A stretch of DNA of 6,176 nucleotides from Chitinophagaceae bacterium (GCA_030151745.1 JASLDA010000193.1:1-6176), one strand, 5' to 3'. Counted from the stretch's first letter, positions 1-6,176 are shown. Notes: generated from the letters alone by a model not told the origin. Made by a program: numbers and translations.

Positions 1-13
1 GCCGTTTTCCGAT

Positions 14-29
14 CCGATCGACTGATCGG
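14..29. repeat. Short perfect hairpin upstream of the kinase gene
   Basis: CCGATC at 14-19 and GATCGG at 24-29 form a perfect 6-bp stem around a GACT loop. It lies 42 bp before the kinase start. It could be the end of an upstream transcription unit, an operator for the kinase operon, or chance. There is no T-tract after it, so it is not a standard intrinsic terminator. No convincing Bacteroidota promoter (TTTG then TAnnTTTG) stands out in the 70 bases before the gene. Confidence 0.3.
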
Positions 30-70
30 CGAATCTTGCACAGGCAAGTAAATCCTGCTAACATTACTGT

Positions 71-3000
71 GTGAAGCGCTTACTATCAGTGGGAATAACG
101 GCCATGGCATGGCTCCTGGCAGCCGTCGCGCAGGCACAGATACCCGGTATGCGCAAGTACACGCAGATGGATGGATTCACGGCATCTACCGGATACAATT
201 TCGACCAGGACGAACGCGGATGCCTGTGGCTGGGTACGGACAACGGTGGGATGTCCTTCGATGGAAAGCGCTTTGTTCCTGCATTGGGCGCACACAGTCT
301 TCCCGATGACGAGATTCTGGATTGCCGGTCATTGGGGAACGGCCGCATCGTGCTGACCCCCATCATCAACGATGTGTATTACCTCGACAAGGGGCGACTG
401 GTGACCTCTGCCGAAGACCCGCGTTTAAAAAGCCTGGCGCCCACCCGGCAGAACGTCATTCTGTTCGACCCGGTAACGAGAACATACTGGCTCGCCAATA
501 AAGGAGGCGCCTCAGTGCTGTGCCGCTTTTCCGGCAGCAAGATCGATCTGTTTAAGCCGAGGACCGGTCAGATAAACCTGGTAGCGGCCATCGACAACCG
601 CCTGCTGAGTGAAAAAAGAGATGTGAAGGGGAACTCCTTTATCCAGATATACGACGCCACAACACACCGCATAGGCCCCTGCCTGGATAGTGCCGGGCAC
701 CTTGCGGCAGTCAACGAAATACCGTTTTTTCCCGTCTCGAAAAACAGGCAGAGTTACCTGCTCACATATAGCCGGCAGACAGCACAACCGACCATAAATG
801 TCTATCGCTTCAATTCCCGGGCAGGAACCCTGCACCCGGTGATACGGATTCCCGTTCCATTCAGGGAGAATCCTCTGCTTGCTGCAGGAATAGACTCCGA
901 TAACGGACTCTGGGCCAGGTATCTCGGGAACGACGGCTACGTTTACCTGGGCAGCGTGCTGGCCCCGGCTCCCGAGCGGGCCGTTGCATTTACGGAGCTC
1001 GGTATGGTCAACAGCCAGTTCACGGACAACAACGGCAATATCTGGCTGTCCGCTCAGAACAACGCTCTTTACTTCATCTCCGCCAGGCATTTCAAGAATA
1101 TCCTGCTTACGGACCGTTTTCCCCTGAAGAAGGAAGTCCCCAAAGGCATTTCCGGCGATGAAGACGGGCATCTGCTCATCGGCTATGCAAACAGCCGGAC
1201 ACTGGCCCGGATATCGGGGGACGATCATAAGATCACCCGGCTGAGCTCCGAATTCAGCGAAGGCTGCCGCAAAATAGTTCCGATCGGCAAGGGCGAATTC
1301 ATAATATACAACTCGGCGATCGGCATCTACGATATACACGCCAACAGCATCCGCTACTTCAATCCCGAGCCGACGGGGAATTGCAAGGACGCATGCCTTT
1401 ACAGCAGCGACGGGCTGCTGATCGCGAAGAATACAGGTGTTATTCTGGTGCGCTCATTCAGGTCTCCTTCGAGACGCACCCAAAATATCTTCGACGGCAG
1501 GGCGACTGCGGTCTGCCCCCTGGCGGACGGAAGGATCCTGATCGGAACCCCTGGGGGACTGTATCTGAAAAAAGGCCTCGGCGACAGCGCCGTCCCGGCT
1601 GCAAACGCCATACTCAGGCAAAGCAATATCACGGATATCGAGGCCTTGCCGGGCGGCCATGCGCTTATAGGCACCAATGCCTATGGCTTGCTGGTGTATA
1701 CCGCGTCCGGCCAGACCCTGCCCGTCGCCGCGGACGGCCCCAAAAACATCCGTTCCATTTACAGGCAAAACGACAGCACGTATTGGACCGCGACCGACGA
1801 AGGGGTCGATTGTTTCGTATTCGGCCCGGACTGGCGCATCCGGAAGTCCAGGAATTATACGTTTTACGACGGGCTTCCGTCAAACAGCTGCACGAGCGTA
1901 TTTGTGCGGCAGGATACCGCCTATATCGCCACCTCGGAAGGCCTGGGAGTCTTGCTGCTGAAGGATACGTCCGCCAGGATGGCGCCGCCGCGGGTCTACC
2001 TGAATGCAGTCTATTCTTCAGACACGGCGATATTGTATCCCGATTCGATGCTCCGCATCAGCAGCAGATCGCGGAACCTGCGCTTTTCCATCAGCGCCGT
2101 TTCCTTCGAAAGCCTTGGAAACGTTCAATGCTACTACCGCCTGCTGCCCCAGCAGCCTGAATGGACCCGTACCCCGGATCTTGATGTGCTCTTCCCCAAG
2201 CTGTCCCCGGGAGACTATACGTTCGAAGCCTATGCGACCAATGCGCAAGGCATACCCAGCACGGAAAGAATAAAGCTGCGACTGTCGGTCAAGCCTACGT
2301 TCTGGCAAAGCATCTACTTCCGGATGGGCATCTTGCTTCTGGCGATTGCGGTTGCGGTAACGGCCATCCGCTGGCTCATCTTGCAGCGCGAGCGAAAGAA
2401 GCTGGAGTCGGCACACCAGAAGAGGCAGCTGGCGGAGCTCGAGCTGGAAGCGATCAAAGCGCAGATAAACCCGCATTTCATTCACAACTGTCTTAATTCC
2501 ATCCAGTATCTTAACTACAAGGCCGACTACGACCAGGCGCAGGAATATCTGAACATCTTCGCGCGCCTGATACGGCTGACGATGCTCTATTCCCGGCGGA
2601 CGTTCATCACTGTAAGAGAGGAGATCGACTATTTATCCAGCTATCTGCAGCTGGAAAAGCTGCGGTTCAAGGCGCAGCTGCGCTATTTCATACTCGTCGA
2701 CGAAAACGTGGACGAAGATTGCCGGATCCCGGCCATGCTGATACAACCCTATGTCGAGAACGCGCTGAAGCACGGCATATCGGGCAGCACGGTCGTGGGT
2801 ATCGTGTCGGTGCGCATCCGGCAGGAAAACGGAAATTTAATCATCGAGATAAAGGACAAGGGACCCGGGTTTGCAAGCACCGGATCCTCCGAGGCATTGG
2901 GGATGCGGCTATCCACCAGCCGGGTCCGGTCATACAACGAGTTGTTCAGCCTCGGTATCCAGGTCGAGTTTGCGAACAGGCAGGACAGCACACCTGGTGA

Positions 3001-3073
3001 AACAGGCGCCATCGTCCGTATTATAATCCCAGTCTTAAAATATGGAGCATACATTCAGAGCAGTGATTATTGA
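71..3073 (+). CDS. Two-component propeller / Y_Y_Y sensor histidine kinase, LytS-type (His_kinase domain)
   Basis: This is a membrane sensor kinase of 1000 residues. It starts with GTG, chosen because it gives a proper signal peptide: positive KR, a hydrophobic core, then AQA|Q near residue 22. The first ATG (codon 12) would cut into that signal. A periplasmic sensor follows, with two-component-propeller blades such as LWLGTDNGGMSFDG (about 52-65), NIWLSAQNNALYF (about 322-335), YWTATDEGVDCF (about 571-582) and YIATSEGLG (about 617-625). A Y_Y_Y domain lies at about 665-735. One transmembrane helix spans about 753-771, followed by a coiled-coil linker to about 798. The kinase core is the internal His_kinase family: INPHFIHNCLNSI with phospho-acceptor His802, N-box QPYVENALKHG with Asn897, and G-box DKGPG with Asp929. 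All catalytic motifs look intact. The position after PHFI is usually Phe and here is His. The signal sensed is unknown; relatives often respond to glycans or surface stress. The gene overlaps its response regulator by 32 bp. Confidence 0.97.
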   Translation: MKRLLSVGITAMAWLLAAVAQAQIPGMRKYTQMDGFTASTGYNFDQDERGCLWLGTDNGGMSFDGKRFVPALGAHSLPDDEILDCRSLGNGRIVLTPIINDVYYLDKGRLVTSAEDPRLKSLAPTRQNVILFDPVTRTYWLANKGGASVLCRFSGSKIDLFKPRTGQINLVAAIDNRLLSEKRDVKGNSFIQIYDATTHRIGPCLDSAGHLAAVNEIPFFPVSKNRQSYLLTYSRQTAQPTINVYRFNSRAGTLHPVIRIPVPFRENPLLAAGIDSDNGLWARYLGNDGYVYLGSVLAPAPERAVAFTELGMVNSQFTDNNGNIWLSAQNNALYFISARHFKNILLTDRFPLKKEVPKGISGDEDGHLLIGYANSRTLARISGDDHKITRLSSEFSEGCRKIVPIGKGEFIIYNSAIGIYDIHANSIRYFNPEPTGNCKDACLYSSDGLLIAKNTGVILVRSFRSPSRRTQNIFDGRATAVCPLADGRILIGTPGGLYLKKGLGDSAVPAANAILRQSNITDIEALPGGHALIGTNAYGLLVYTASGQTLPVAADGPKNIRSIYRQNDSTYWTATDEGVDCFVFGPDWRIRKSRNYTFYDGLPSNSCTSVFVRQDTAYIATSEGLGVLLLKDTSARMAPPRVYLNAVYSSDTAILYPDSMLRISSRSRNLRFSISAVSFESLGNVQCYYRLLPQQPEWTRTPDLDVLFPKLSPGDYTFEAYATNAQGIPSTERIKLRLSVKPTFWQSIYFRMGILLLAIAVAVTAIRWLILQRERKKLESAHQKRQLAELELEAIKAQINPHFIHNCLNSIQYLNYKADYDQAQEYLNIFARLIRLTMLYSRRTFITVREEIDYLSSYLQLEKLRFKAQLRYFILVDENVDEDCRIPAMLIQPYVENALKHGISGSTVVGIVSVRIRQENGNLIIEIKDKGPGFASTGSSEALGMRLSTSRVRSYNELFSLGIQVEFANRQDSTPGETGAIVRIIIPVLKYGAYIQSSDY

Positions 3074-3800
3074 CGATGAGCCGGACGGCCGCAATATCGT
3101 CGCCCTACTTCTTGGTCAGCTCTTCCCGCAGGTAAGCCTGGTCGGCGAAGCCAATTCCGTGGCGACCGGGATCGCCCTGGTGCGCGACGGCGCGCCCGAC
3201 CTGATATTCCTGGACATACGGATGCCGGACGGCACCGCTTTCGACCTGCTGAAGGCTTGCGGGCCTCTGCAGGCGAAGGTGATCTTCATCACGGCTTACG
3301 ACCATTATGCCATCCAGGCCATCAAGGCTTCCGTCGCGGATTATCTGCTCAAGCCCCTCAATAAGCAGGAGTTCGCCGACACCGTCACCCGGGTGATCCA
3401 ATTGGAGCGGCAGCCCGATGCCGGAGCATTGCTTCCTCAATTGCTTGAGGAGATCCGGAAAATGTCCGGTGTCCGAAAGGTACGCATACCTACGGTGCAT
3501 GGATTCAGCCTTGCAAACGCCGACGACATCCTGCGCTGCGAGGCCTCGGGCAATTACACCATCGTCTTTTTCAAAGACCACCATGAGATGACATCGCGGA
3601 GCCTGGGAGAATACGAGGAGGAGCTTAGCCTGCTGGGATTCGTACGGATCCATCACAAGCACCTGGTAAATATCAATCACATAAAAGAGTACAACAAAGG
3701 AAAAAACGGCGGCGGCTATGTGACCATTCTCGGTCGCCCCGAGCAGCTGGAAGTATCGGCCAGGAAGAAGCCGCTGCTGCTGCGGGCGATCGGCAGATGA
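3042..3800 (+). CDS. LytTR-family response regulator (REC-LytTR), partner of the upstream kinase
   Basis: This 252-residue cytoplasmic DNA-binding response regulator has the usual length for LytR/AlgR-type proteins. The receiver domain (about 5-120) shows the acidic pair Asp11-Asp12, phospho-acceptor Asp58 in LIFLDIRMP, Thr84 in FITAYD and Lys104 in LLKP, so it should accept phosphate normally. The LytTR DNA-binding domain occupies about 144-250, with EASGNYTIVFF, SLGEYEEEL and the typical HKHLVNINHI stretch. The ATG at 3042 lies inside the end of the kinase gene, giving a 32-bp overlap. It is well placed because the first receiver strand (FRAVIIDDEP) begins five residues in and the next Met is residue 61. 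No Shine-Dalgarno is visible, so translational coupling to the kinase is likely. Its target promoters cannot be told from this window; autoregulation is possible but not shown. Confidence 0.97.
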   Translation: MEHTFRAVIIDDEPDGRNIVALLLGQLFPQVSLVGEANSVATGIALVRDGAPDLIFLDIRMPDGTAFDLLKACGPLQAKVIFITAYDHYAIQAIKASVADYLLKPLNKQEFADTVTRVIQLERQPDAGALLPQLLEEIRKMSGVRKVRIPTVHGFSLANADDILRCEASGNYTIVFFKDHHEMTSRSLGEYEEELSLLGFVRIHHKHLVNINHIKEYNKGKNGGGYVTILGRPEQLEVSARKKPLLLRAIGR

Positions 3801-3837
3801 TTGCGGTTATATACCTCCGCCGGGATGTGTTGGATTC

Positions 3838-3860
3838 ATCCCCTCAGACGAAGAGGGGGT
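3838..3860 (+). terminator. Possible weak terminator hairpin after the kinase/regulator operon
   Basis: ATCCCCTC (3838-3845) pairs with GAGGGGGT (3853-3860) around a 7-nt loop, with one T-G wobble. It begins 37 bp after the regulator stop. The nearest T-run (3886-3890) is about 25 bases further on, so this is not a textbook intrinsic terminator. It could still mark the operon end or stabilise the 3' end of the transcript. I see nothing else recognisable between 3801 and 3935. Confidence 0.3.
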
Positions 3861-3935
3861 AAGTACTGAAGTCGTGTCCTGTTCGTTTTTGGAGAGAGGC
3901 GGGGGCGGGCATAGGCCTTTATAGAGCTACAGCAA

Positions 3936-4073
3936 GAAAAGCTCCGGAAGCGCCGCCAGGTTCATGTCCCCCTTCGACCCGTGGCTCAGGGTGACAGGAG
4001 CCAGGCGGCGCAAGTTCAGCTGTCACTTCCTTACTGATTGCCGCACGGAGCATAAAAGCTGCCGGTGACAGCT
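3936..4073. repeat. Structured intergenic repeat, copy 1 (two hairpins)
   Basis: This copy shares long identical blocks with a second copy at 4149-4280, for example GAAAAGCTCCGGAAGCGCCG at the left end and GGCGGCGCAAGTTCA in the middle. Hairpin I spans 3950-4011: GCGCCGCC pairs with GGCGGCGC, then GGTTC with GAGCC, TGTC with GACA and CCCT with AGGG. These blocks are separated only by single symmetrical mismatches, giving about 21 pairs. Hairpin II is formed by AGCTGTCAC (4018-4026) and GTGACAGCT (4065-4073). The core CCTTCGAC...CTCAGGGTGACA resembles palindromic repeats that I recall as dispersed in many environmental bacterial genomes; that resemblance is from memory and unchecked. No open reading frame or transposase is associated. 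It could be a REP- or MITE-like DNA element or part of a transcribed RNA. Confidence 0.8.
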
Positions 4074-4110
4074 CGTTAATCGGTTCTCTTTTCCTGTCAT
4101 GGAGAGCGCA

Positions 4111-4141
4111 GGTTCGGGTTCGGGCGAACCGGAGTCGAACC
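4111..4141. repeat. Nested palindrome of GGTTCG / CGAACC units
   Basis: Two tandem GGTTCG units (4111-4116, 4117-4122) are followed by two CGAACC units (4125-4130, 4136-4141). The inner and outer units can pair to form nested 6-bp stems with a GGAGT bulge. On the minus strand, 4121-4144 also looks like a decayed tRNA T-arm and acceptor: CCTGG, a TTCGACT loop, CCGGT, then TCGCCCG and A. The T-stem has a C-T mismatch and the rest of the tRNA is absent. It lies between the two structured repeats and ends 7 bp before copy 2. Confidence 0.55.
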
Positions 4142-4148
4142 AGGACAT

Positions 4149-4280
4149 GAAAAGCTCCGGAAGCGCCGCCTTTCCATGCCGCCCGTCGACTGCGTTCAGG
4201 GTGACATAGAAAGGCGGCGCAAGTTCATCCTGTCACTTCCCTAATGATTGCTGCACGCAGCATAGAATGCTTTGGATGAA
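4149..4280. repeat. Structured intergenic repeat, copy 2 (two hairpins)
   Basis: This is the second direct copy of the element at 3936-4073, starting 213 bp after the first. Hairpin I spans 4163-4220. Its 12-bp perfect outer stem is GCGCCGCCTTTC with GAAAGGCGGCGC, continued by ATG/CAT and CGCCC/GGGTG (one G-T wobble) across single mismatches, for about 20 pairs. Where copy 1 has GGTTC/GAGCC, copy 2 has TTTC/GAAA, so both arms changed and pairing is kept. Hairpin II uses TTCATCC (4224-4230) with GGATGAA (4274-4280), different from the copy 1 stem at nearly the same place. Inside it, TGCTG and CAGCA around CACG (4248-4261) can form a further small stem. CAGGGTGACA is identical in both copies. 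Confidence 0.8.
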
Positions 4281-4384
4281 AGGAGAAAAAGCAGCGCTAT
4301 AAATGACGCATAAGAAACGGCTGGCAGCAAACGGGCGAAGCTGATGCGGCTGATATCCGGGCAAGCCGGCGGCATCGTTGCCGG

Positions 4385-4416
4385 AATAAAAAATAGCCGG
4401 AACATTCCGGCTATTT
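4385..4416 (-). terminator. Strong intrinsic terminator of the 4438-5109 gene
   Basis: Read on the minus strand, AAATAGCCGGAA and TTCCGGCTATTT (4405-4416 and 4391-4402 on the plus strand) form a near-perfect 12-position stem with a tiny loop. A run of T residues and TTATT follow immediately. It begins 22 bases after the stop codon of the minus-strand gene and is a textbook rho-independent terminator. The plus-strand side has no T-tract, so it should act on minus-strand transcripts only. Confidence 0.88.
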
Positions 4417-4437
4417 CCCGCTGCTGCACGGAGGGTA

Positions 4438-5109
4438 TCAGGAAACCAGATACAATTGCGAGCAGGTTGTGTCGAGGTGCAGGTAGCAGACCTTTACCGG
4501 TTGCGCGGCGCCCCAGCCTTCGATGGTGCTGGTCAGGCTTGCGAGCGCGGCCCTTCCGTTTTTAGTCGTTGAGTCGATGTGATCCTCGGAAACGTAATAA
4601 GCGGTGTAAGGCGGGCGCGGGAGATACCAGAGACGGTCTTCGCTGCGGGCGACGCCGATCCGCTTATGGTCCAGGGATACCTGGGTCGGCCCTGTACCGA
4701 AGACGTTGATGCCGCGGCCGCCGGATGCGCCGCCGCTGCCCCAAAGCTCCTTGAAGACGTTCTTCGTGTGATTGTTCAGCGAGCCGTTGATATTTGCAAA
4801 GCCGCCCGGCATCACCTGGCCCTTGACCAGGTCCGGGCTCCCTTTCGCATTTGACGAGGAAACGGACTGTACAGCTTTGCCGTCGAGGGTGCCGCGGGTG
4901 GCCCAGCCCCCGTGCATGATGTTGTACGGGATAACAATCTTCTCCTTCACGCTCTTGTGCCAGATACCGTCATGGAGCCGCGCGACCTTCAGCAGGTTCC
5001 AGCGGTTGCGCAGATCGATATTGACCGAGCGGTCTTCCATCGCCTTGTTGATTTCTTCGATCCATTTCTGGGGTGTCAGCCTGGCTTCAGGCATAGAAAG
5101 TAATGGCAT
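4438..5109 (-). CDS. Hypothetical protein, 223 residues, family not recognised
   Basis: I do not recognise this protein. The reading frame stays open upstream to 5256, but the ATG at 5107-5109 is preferred. From there the sequence becomes protein-like (MPLLSMPEARLTPQKWIEEI), whereas the upstream part is low-quality and Arg/Ser-rich. A second candidate ATG lies five codons in, at 5094. No Shine-Dalgarno is evident. TAGCTTTA about 24-31 bases upstream is a weak match to the Bacteroidota -7 box, with no clear -33 element. The N-terminus (about 13-60) is charged and probably helical. The middle is rich in Gly, Asn and Ser (HGGWATRGTLDG at 66-77, GSGGASGGRG at 124-133). The C-terminal third is aromatic and beta-like (RLWYLPRPPYTAYYVSEDH at 159-177) and ends with Cys208 and Cys216. 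No signal peptide, transmembrane helix or known catalytic motif is visible, so it is probably cytoplasmic. It ends at a strong terminator and appears monocistronic. Confidence 0.75.
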   Translation of the reverse strand: MPLLSMPEARLTPQKWIEEINKAMEDRSVNIDLRNRWNLLKVARLHDGIWHKSVKEKIVIPYNIMHGGWATRGTLDGKAVQSVSSSNAKGSPDLVKGQVMPGGFANINGSLNNHTKNVFKELWGSGGASGGRGINVFGTGPTQVSLDHKRIGVARSEDRLWYLPRPPYTAYYVSEDHIDSTTKNGRAALASLTSTIEGWGAAQPVKVCYLHLDTTCSQLYLVS

Positions 5110-5287
5110 AGTGATAGGTGTAAAAGTTCTATTAAAGCTAAGGATTATCCCAGGATGCGGCCATAAGAATCGATATCCGGCTTGTACGGATCGATGAAGC
5201 CCCGATGGTGTCGATGAGCTGCATATTTCCCCGAGGGACAGGCGGCGCAGCGCCATCTGGTCGGGCTCTACCTAGGTTCGAGCCAAG

Positions 5288-5319
5288 AAAAAACCTCCGG
5301 CATTTTGATCTGCTGAAGG
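5288..5319 (-). terminator. Intrinsic terminator downstream of the tRNA relic
   Basis: On the minus strand CCTTCAGC (5319-5312) pairs with GCCGGAGG (5301-5294), with seven of eight positions pairing, around a 10-nt loop. TTTTTT (5293-5288) follows immediately. It lies 14 bases after the 3' end of the tRNA-like fragment, the normal place for a tRNA gene terminator. It may also end transcripts of the secreted-protein gene, since I see no other terminator between 5459 and here. Confidence 0.7.
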
Positions 5320-5333
5320 CTTGATTTTGAGAG

Positions 5334-5376
5334 TGGTGGTAAGCCGGAATCGAACCGGCGACACATGGATTTTCAG
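5334..5376 (-). pseudogene. 3' half of a tRNA, best match tRNA-Phe(GAA); candidate att-site scar
   Basis: Read on the minus strand this gives an anticodon loop CTGAAAA (anticodon GAA), 3' anticodon stem TCCAT, variable region GTGTC and a perfect T-arm (GCCGG, TTCGATT, CCGGC at 5359-5343). TTACCACCA follows at the 3' end. Upstream of the loop the sequence reads CTCCAAC and not the expected ATGGA, and no D-arm or 5' acceptor is present, so the 5' half is missing. If the terminal CCA is taken as the tRNA end, the acceptor strand is two bases short. It cannot make a working tRNA. Because the copy starts at the anticodon loop and runs to the 3' end, it matches the 3' tRNA duplicate left by tyrosine-recombinase integration into a tRNA gene. 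No integrase is in the window. Confidence 0.75.
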
Positions 5377-5458
5377 GTTGGAGATCACCGGGCGTACAAG
5401 TTGACGGATGATTCAGTTACCTGTATACGCCGGGCGCAATACAGCAGGTAAAACTCGT

Positions 5459-6176
5459 CTATCGCACTAATTCAAATTCCCCTTTTACAATTTCTTCCCT
5501 GCCATTCCGCTCCTTGTACTTGCACAGGTAGAAGTAGGTCCCGATGTCCGCCCGGCTGCCGTCCCAGCCGAAGTCCGGCCTGGAGCTGACGAATACCTGC
5601 CGGCCCCACCTGTTGTATATCCTGATGCTGTACTCTTCCAGCAACCAGCTATCCTGTACAATTGGGCCGAAAACGTCATTTAAACCGTCGCTATTGGGAC
5701 TGAACGCATTAGGGAAGGCAATGATCCCCTTGCAGCCAGGGATATAAAGGGTTTCCTTGTGACTCCCGCACTGGTTGTAAATAGTCAGTGTATATGGCCC
5801 GGGAGCGTGTATCCTGATCTCGTCAGAGGTAGCCCCGGTATTCCAGGTTTTGCTGAACGCGGAACGATTGTACAGAATCCCGGTCATCAAAACCCCGTTC
5901 TTGCATAATGTTGAATCGCCGTAGATGCCCCCGCCGGTTTCCGGAAGTGGGAGAACGGTAATCGTAATACTGTCTAGGCTTGCCCCGCAGCTATTCGAGA
6001 TCGTGCAGGCATAGAGGCCGGAGGAGGATACCTGTATTGACGCCTGATTGCTTGAAATGGGGTGCCAGGCATAATGATATCCTTGCGGTGCGATCAATAC
6101 GATCGACGTGCCCGGGCATATCGCCGTGTCCCGTCCCAGCGAAAACGGGAGCGGCATCTGATCAACGGCAATGGGC
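5459..6176 (-). CDS. C-terminal part of a secreted Ig-like/PKD-like protein with type IX (CHU_C, gliding-motility-associated) sorting domain; 5' end outside the window
   Basis: The frame is open to the window edge, so the ATG at 6155-6157 is internal; 238 residues are visible. Numbered from that Met, one Ig-like repeat runs about 7-69 (LGRDTAICPG, YAWHP, GLYACTISNSCG) and a second about 79-140 (GDSTLCKNG, KTWNTGATSDEI, GPYTLTIYNQCG). The sorting domain is about 143-232: FPNAFSPNSDGLNDVF, then YSIRIYNRWGRQVF, GWDG, IGTYFYLCKYK and a terminal VKGEFELVR. This is the type B C-terminal signal (CHU_C / TIGR04131) recognised by the type IX secretion system, which exports such proteins across the outer membrane and holds them at the surface or in a carrier complex. 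Paired cysteines in each repeat suggest disulfides outside the cytoplasm. Members are often very long adhesin-like proteins, so much more probably lies beyond the window. The specific role cannot be told. Confidence 0.93.
   Translation of the reverse strand, partial: PIAVDQMPLPFSLGRDTAICPGTSIVLIAPQGYHYAWHPISSNQASIQVSSSGLYACTISNSCGASLDSITITVLPLPETGGGIYGDSTLCKNGVLMTGILYNRSAFSKTWNTGATSDEIRIHAPGPYTLTIYNQCGSHKETLYIPGCKGIIAFPNAFSPNSDGLNDVFGPIVQDSWLLEEYSIRIYNRWGRQVFVSSRPDFGWDGSRADIGTYFYLCKYKERNGREEIVKGEFELVR

Noticed and set aside
512..1339. Long minus-strand reading frame (275 codons) opposite the kinase gene
   Set aside because: It lies wholly antisense to a well-supported kinase gene, has no recognisable domain and has a shadow-like composition. 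GC-rich coding DNA often leaves such frames open.
1381..2160. Plus-strand reading frame (259 codons) overlapping the kinase in another frame
   Set aside because: Very rich in Arg, Gln and Pro with no domain, which is typical of an out-of-frame reading of GC-rich coding sequence. The kinase frame carries clear propeller motifs across the same region.
3105..3680. Minus-strand reading frame (191 codons) opposite the response regulator
   Set aside because: Antisense shadow of a complete REC-LytTR gene with all its active-site residues; it has no features of its own.
4241..4429. Minus-strand reading frame (62 codons) with a hydrophobic stretch
   Set aside because: It starts downstream of and reads through the strong terminator hairpin, and runs into repeat copy 2. 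The hydrophobic run is more likely chance in repeat DNA than a real small membrane protein.
4422..4433. Short match (TGCTGCACGGAG) to the tail of the structured repeats
   Set aside because: Only 12 bases match, in a mix of the two copies, with no hairpin around them. Too short to call a third copy.
4772..5197. Plus-strand reading frame (141 codons) opposite the unknown gene
   Set aside because: The two strands compete here. The minus-strand frame has a matching intrinsic terminator and a more protein-like composition, while the plus-strand frame has no domain and no terminator.
5387..5437. Imperfect inverted repeat CCGGGCGTA ... TACGCCGGG between the tRNA relic and the secreted-protein gene
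   Set aside because: One mismatch in a 9-bp stem, a long loop and no T-tract, so it is not a convincing terminator and no other role is evident.

Overview
The window looks like a chromosomal segment of a fairly GC-rich member of the Bacteroidota, most likely in or near the Chitinophagaceae. Three things point there: a two-component propeller / Y_Y_Y / LytS-type sensor kinase paired with a LytTR response regulator, a cell-surface protein ending in a gliding-motility-associated (CHU_C, type B) type IX secretion signal, and starts without clear Shine-Dalgarno sequences. The family-level placement is inference.

Layout: (1) 71-3800, plus strand: a two-gene signalling operon. A 1000-residue membrane histidine kinase overlaps its 252-residue REC-LytTR response regulator by 32 bp. 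(2) 3801-4437: a gene-free stretch. It holds a small hairpin just after the operon, two copies of a ~130-bp element that folds into two successive hairpins, a nested palindrome between the copies, and a strong intrinsic terminator serving the gene to its right. (3) 4438-5109, minus strand: a 223-residue protein that I do not recognise. (4) 5110-5458: a 349-bp gap. It holds an intrinsic terminator (minus strand) and, just upstream of it, the 3' half of a tRNA that best matches tRNA-Phe(GAA). The tRNA copy begins at the anticodon loop and has no 5' half, which is what tRNA-targeting integration leaves behind. (5) 5459 to the window end, minus strand: the C-terminal 238 residues of a large secreted protein with Ig-like repeats and a type IX sorting domain.

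How they fit together: the kinase should sense an extracytoplasmic signal through its propeller and pass phosphate to the LytTR regulator, whose targets cannot be read from this window. The secreted protein is an independent transcription unit converging on the same region. Between these two ordinary loci lies a patch of dispersed structured repeats, a tRNA scar and one unrecognised gene. The strongest observations for a second look are the two repeat copies, whose stems differ in sequence yet still pair, and the tRNA-Phe half-gene with its terminator still in place. I saw no integrase, transposase, CRISPR array or recognisable defence system.
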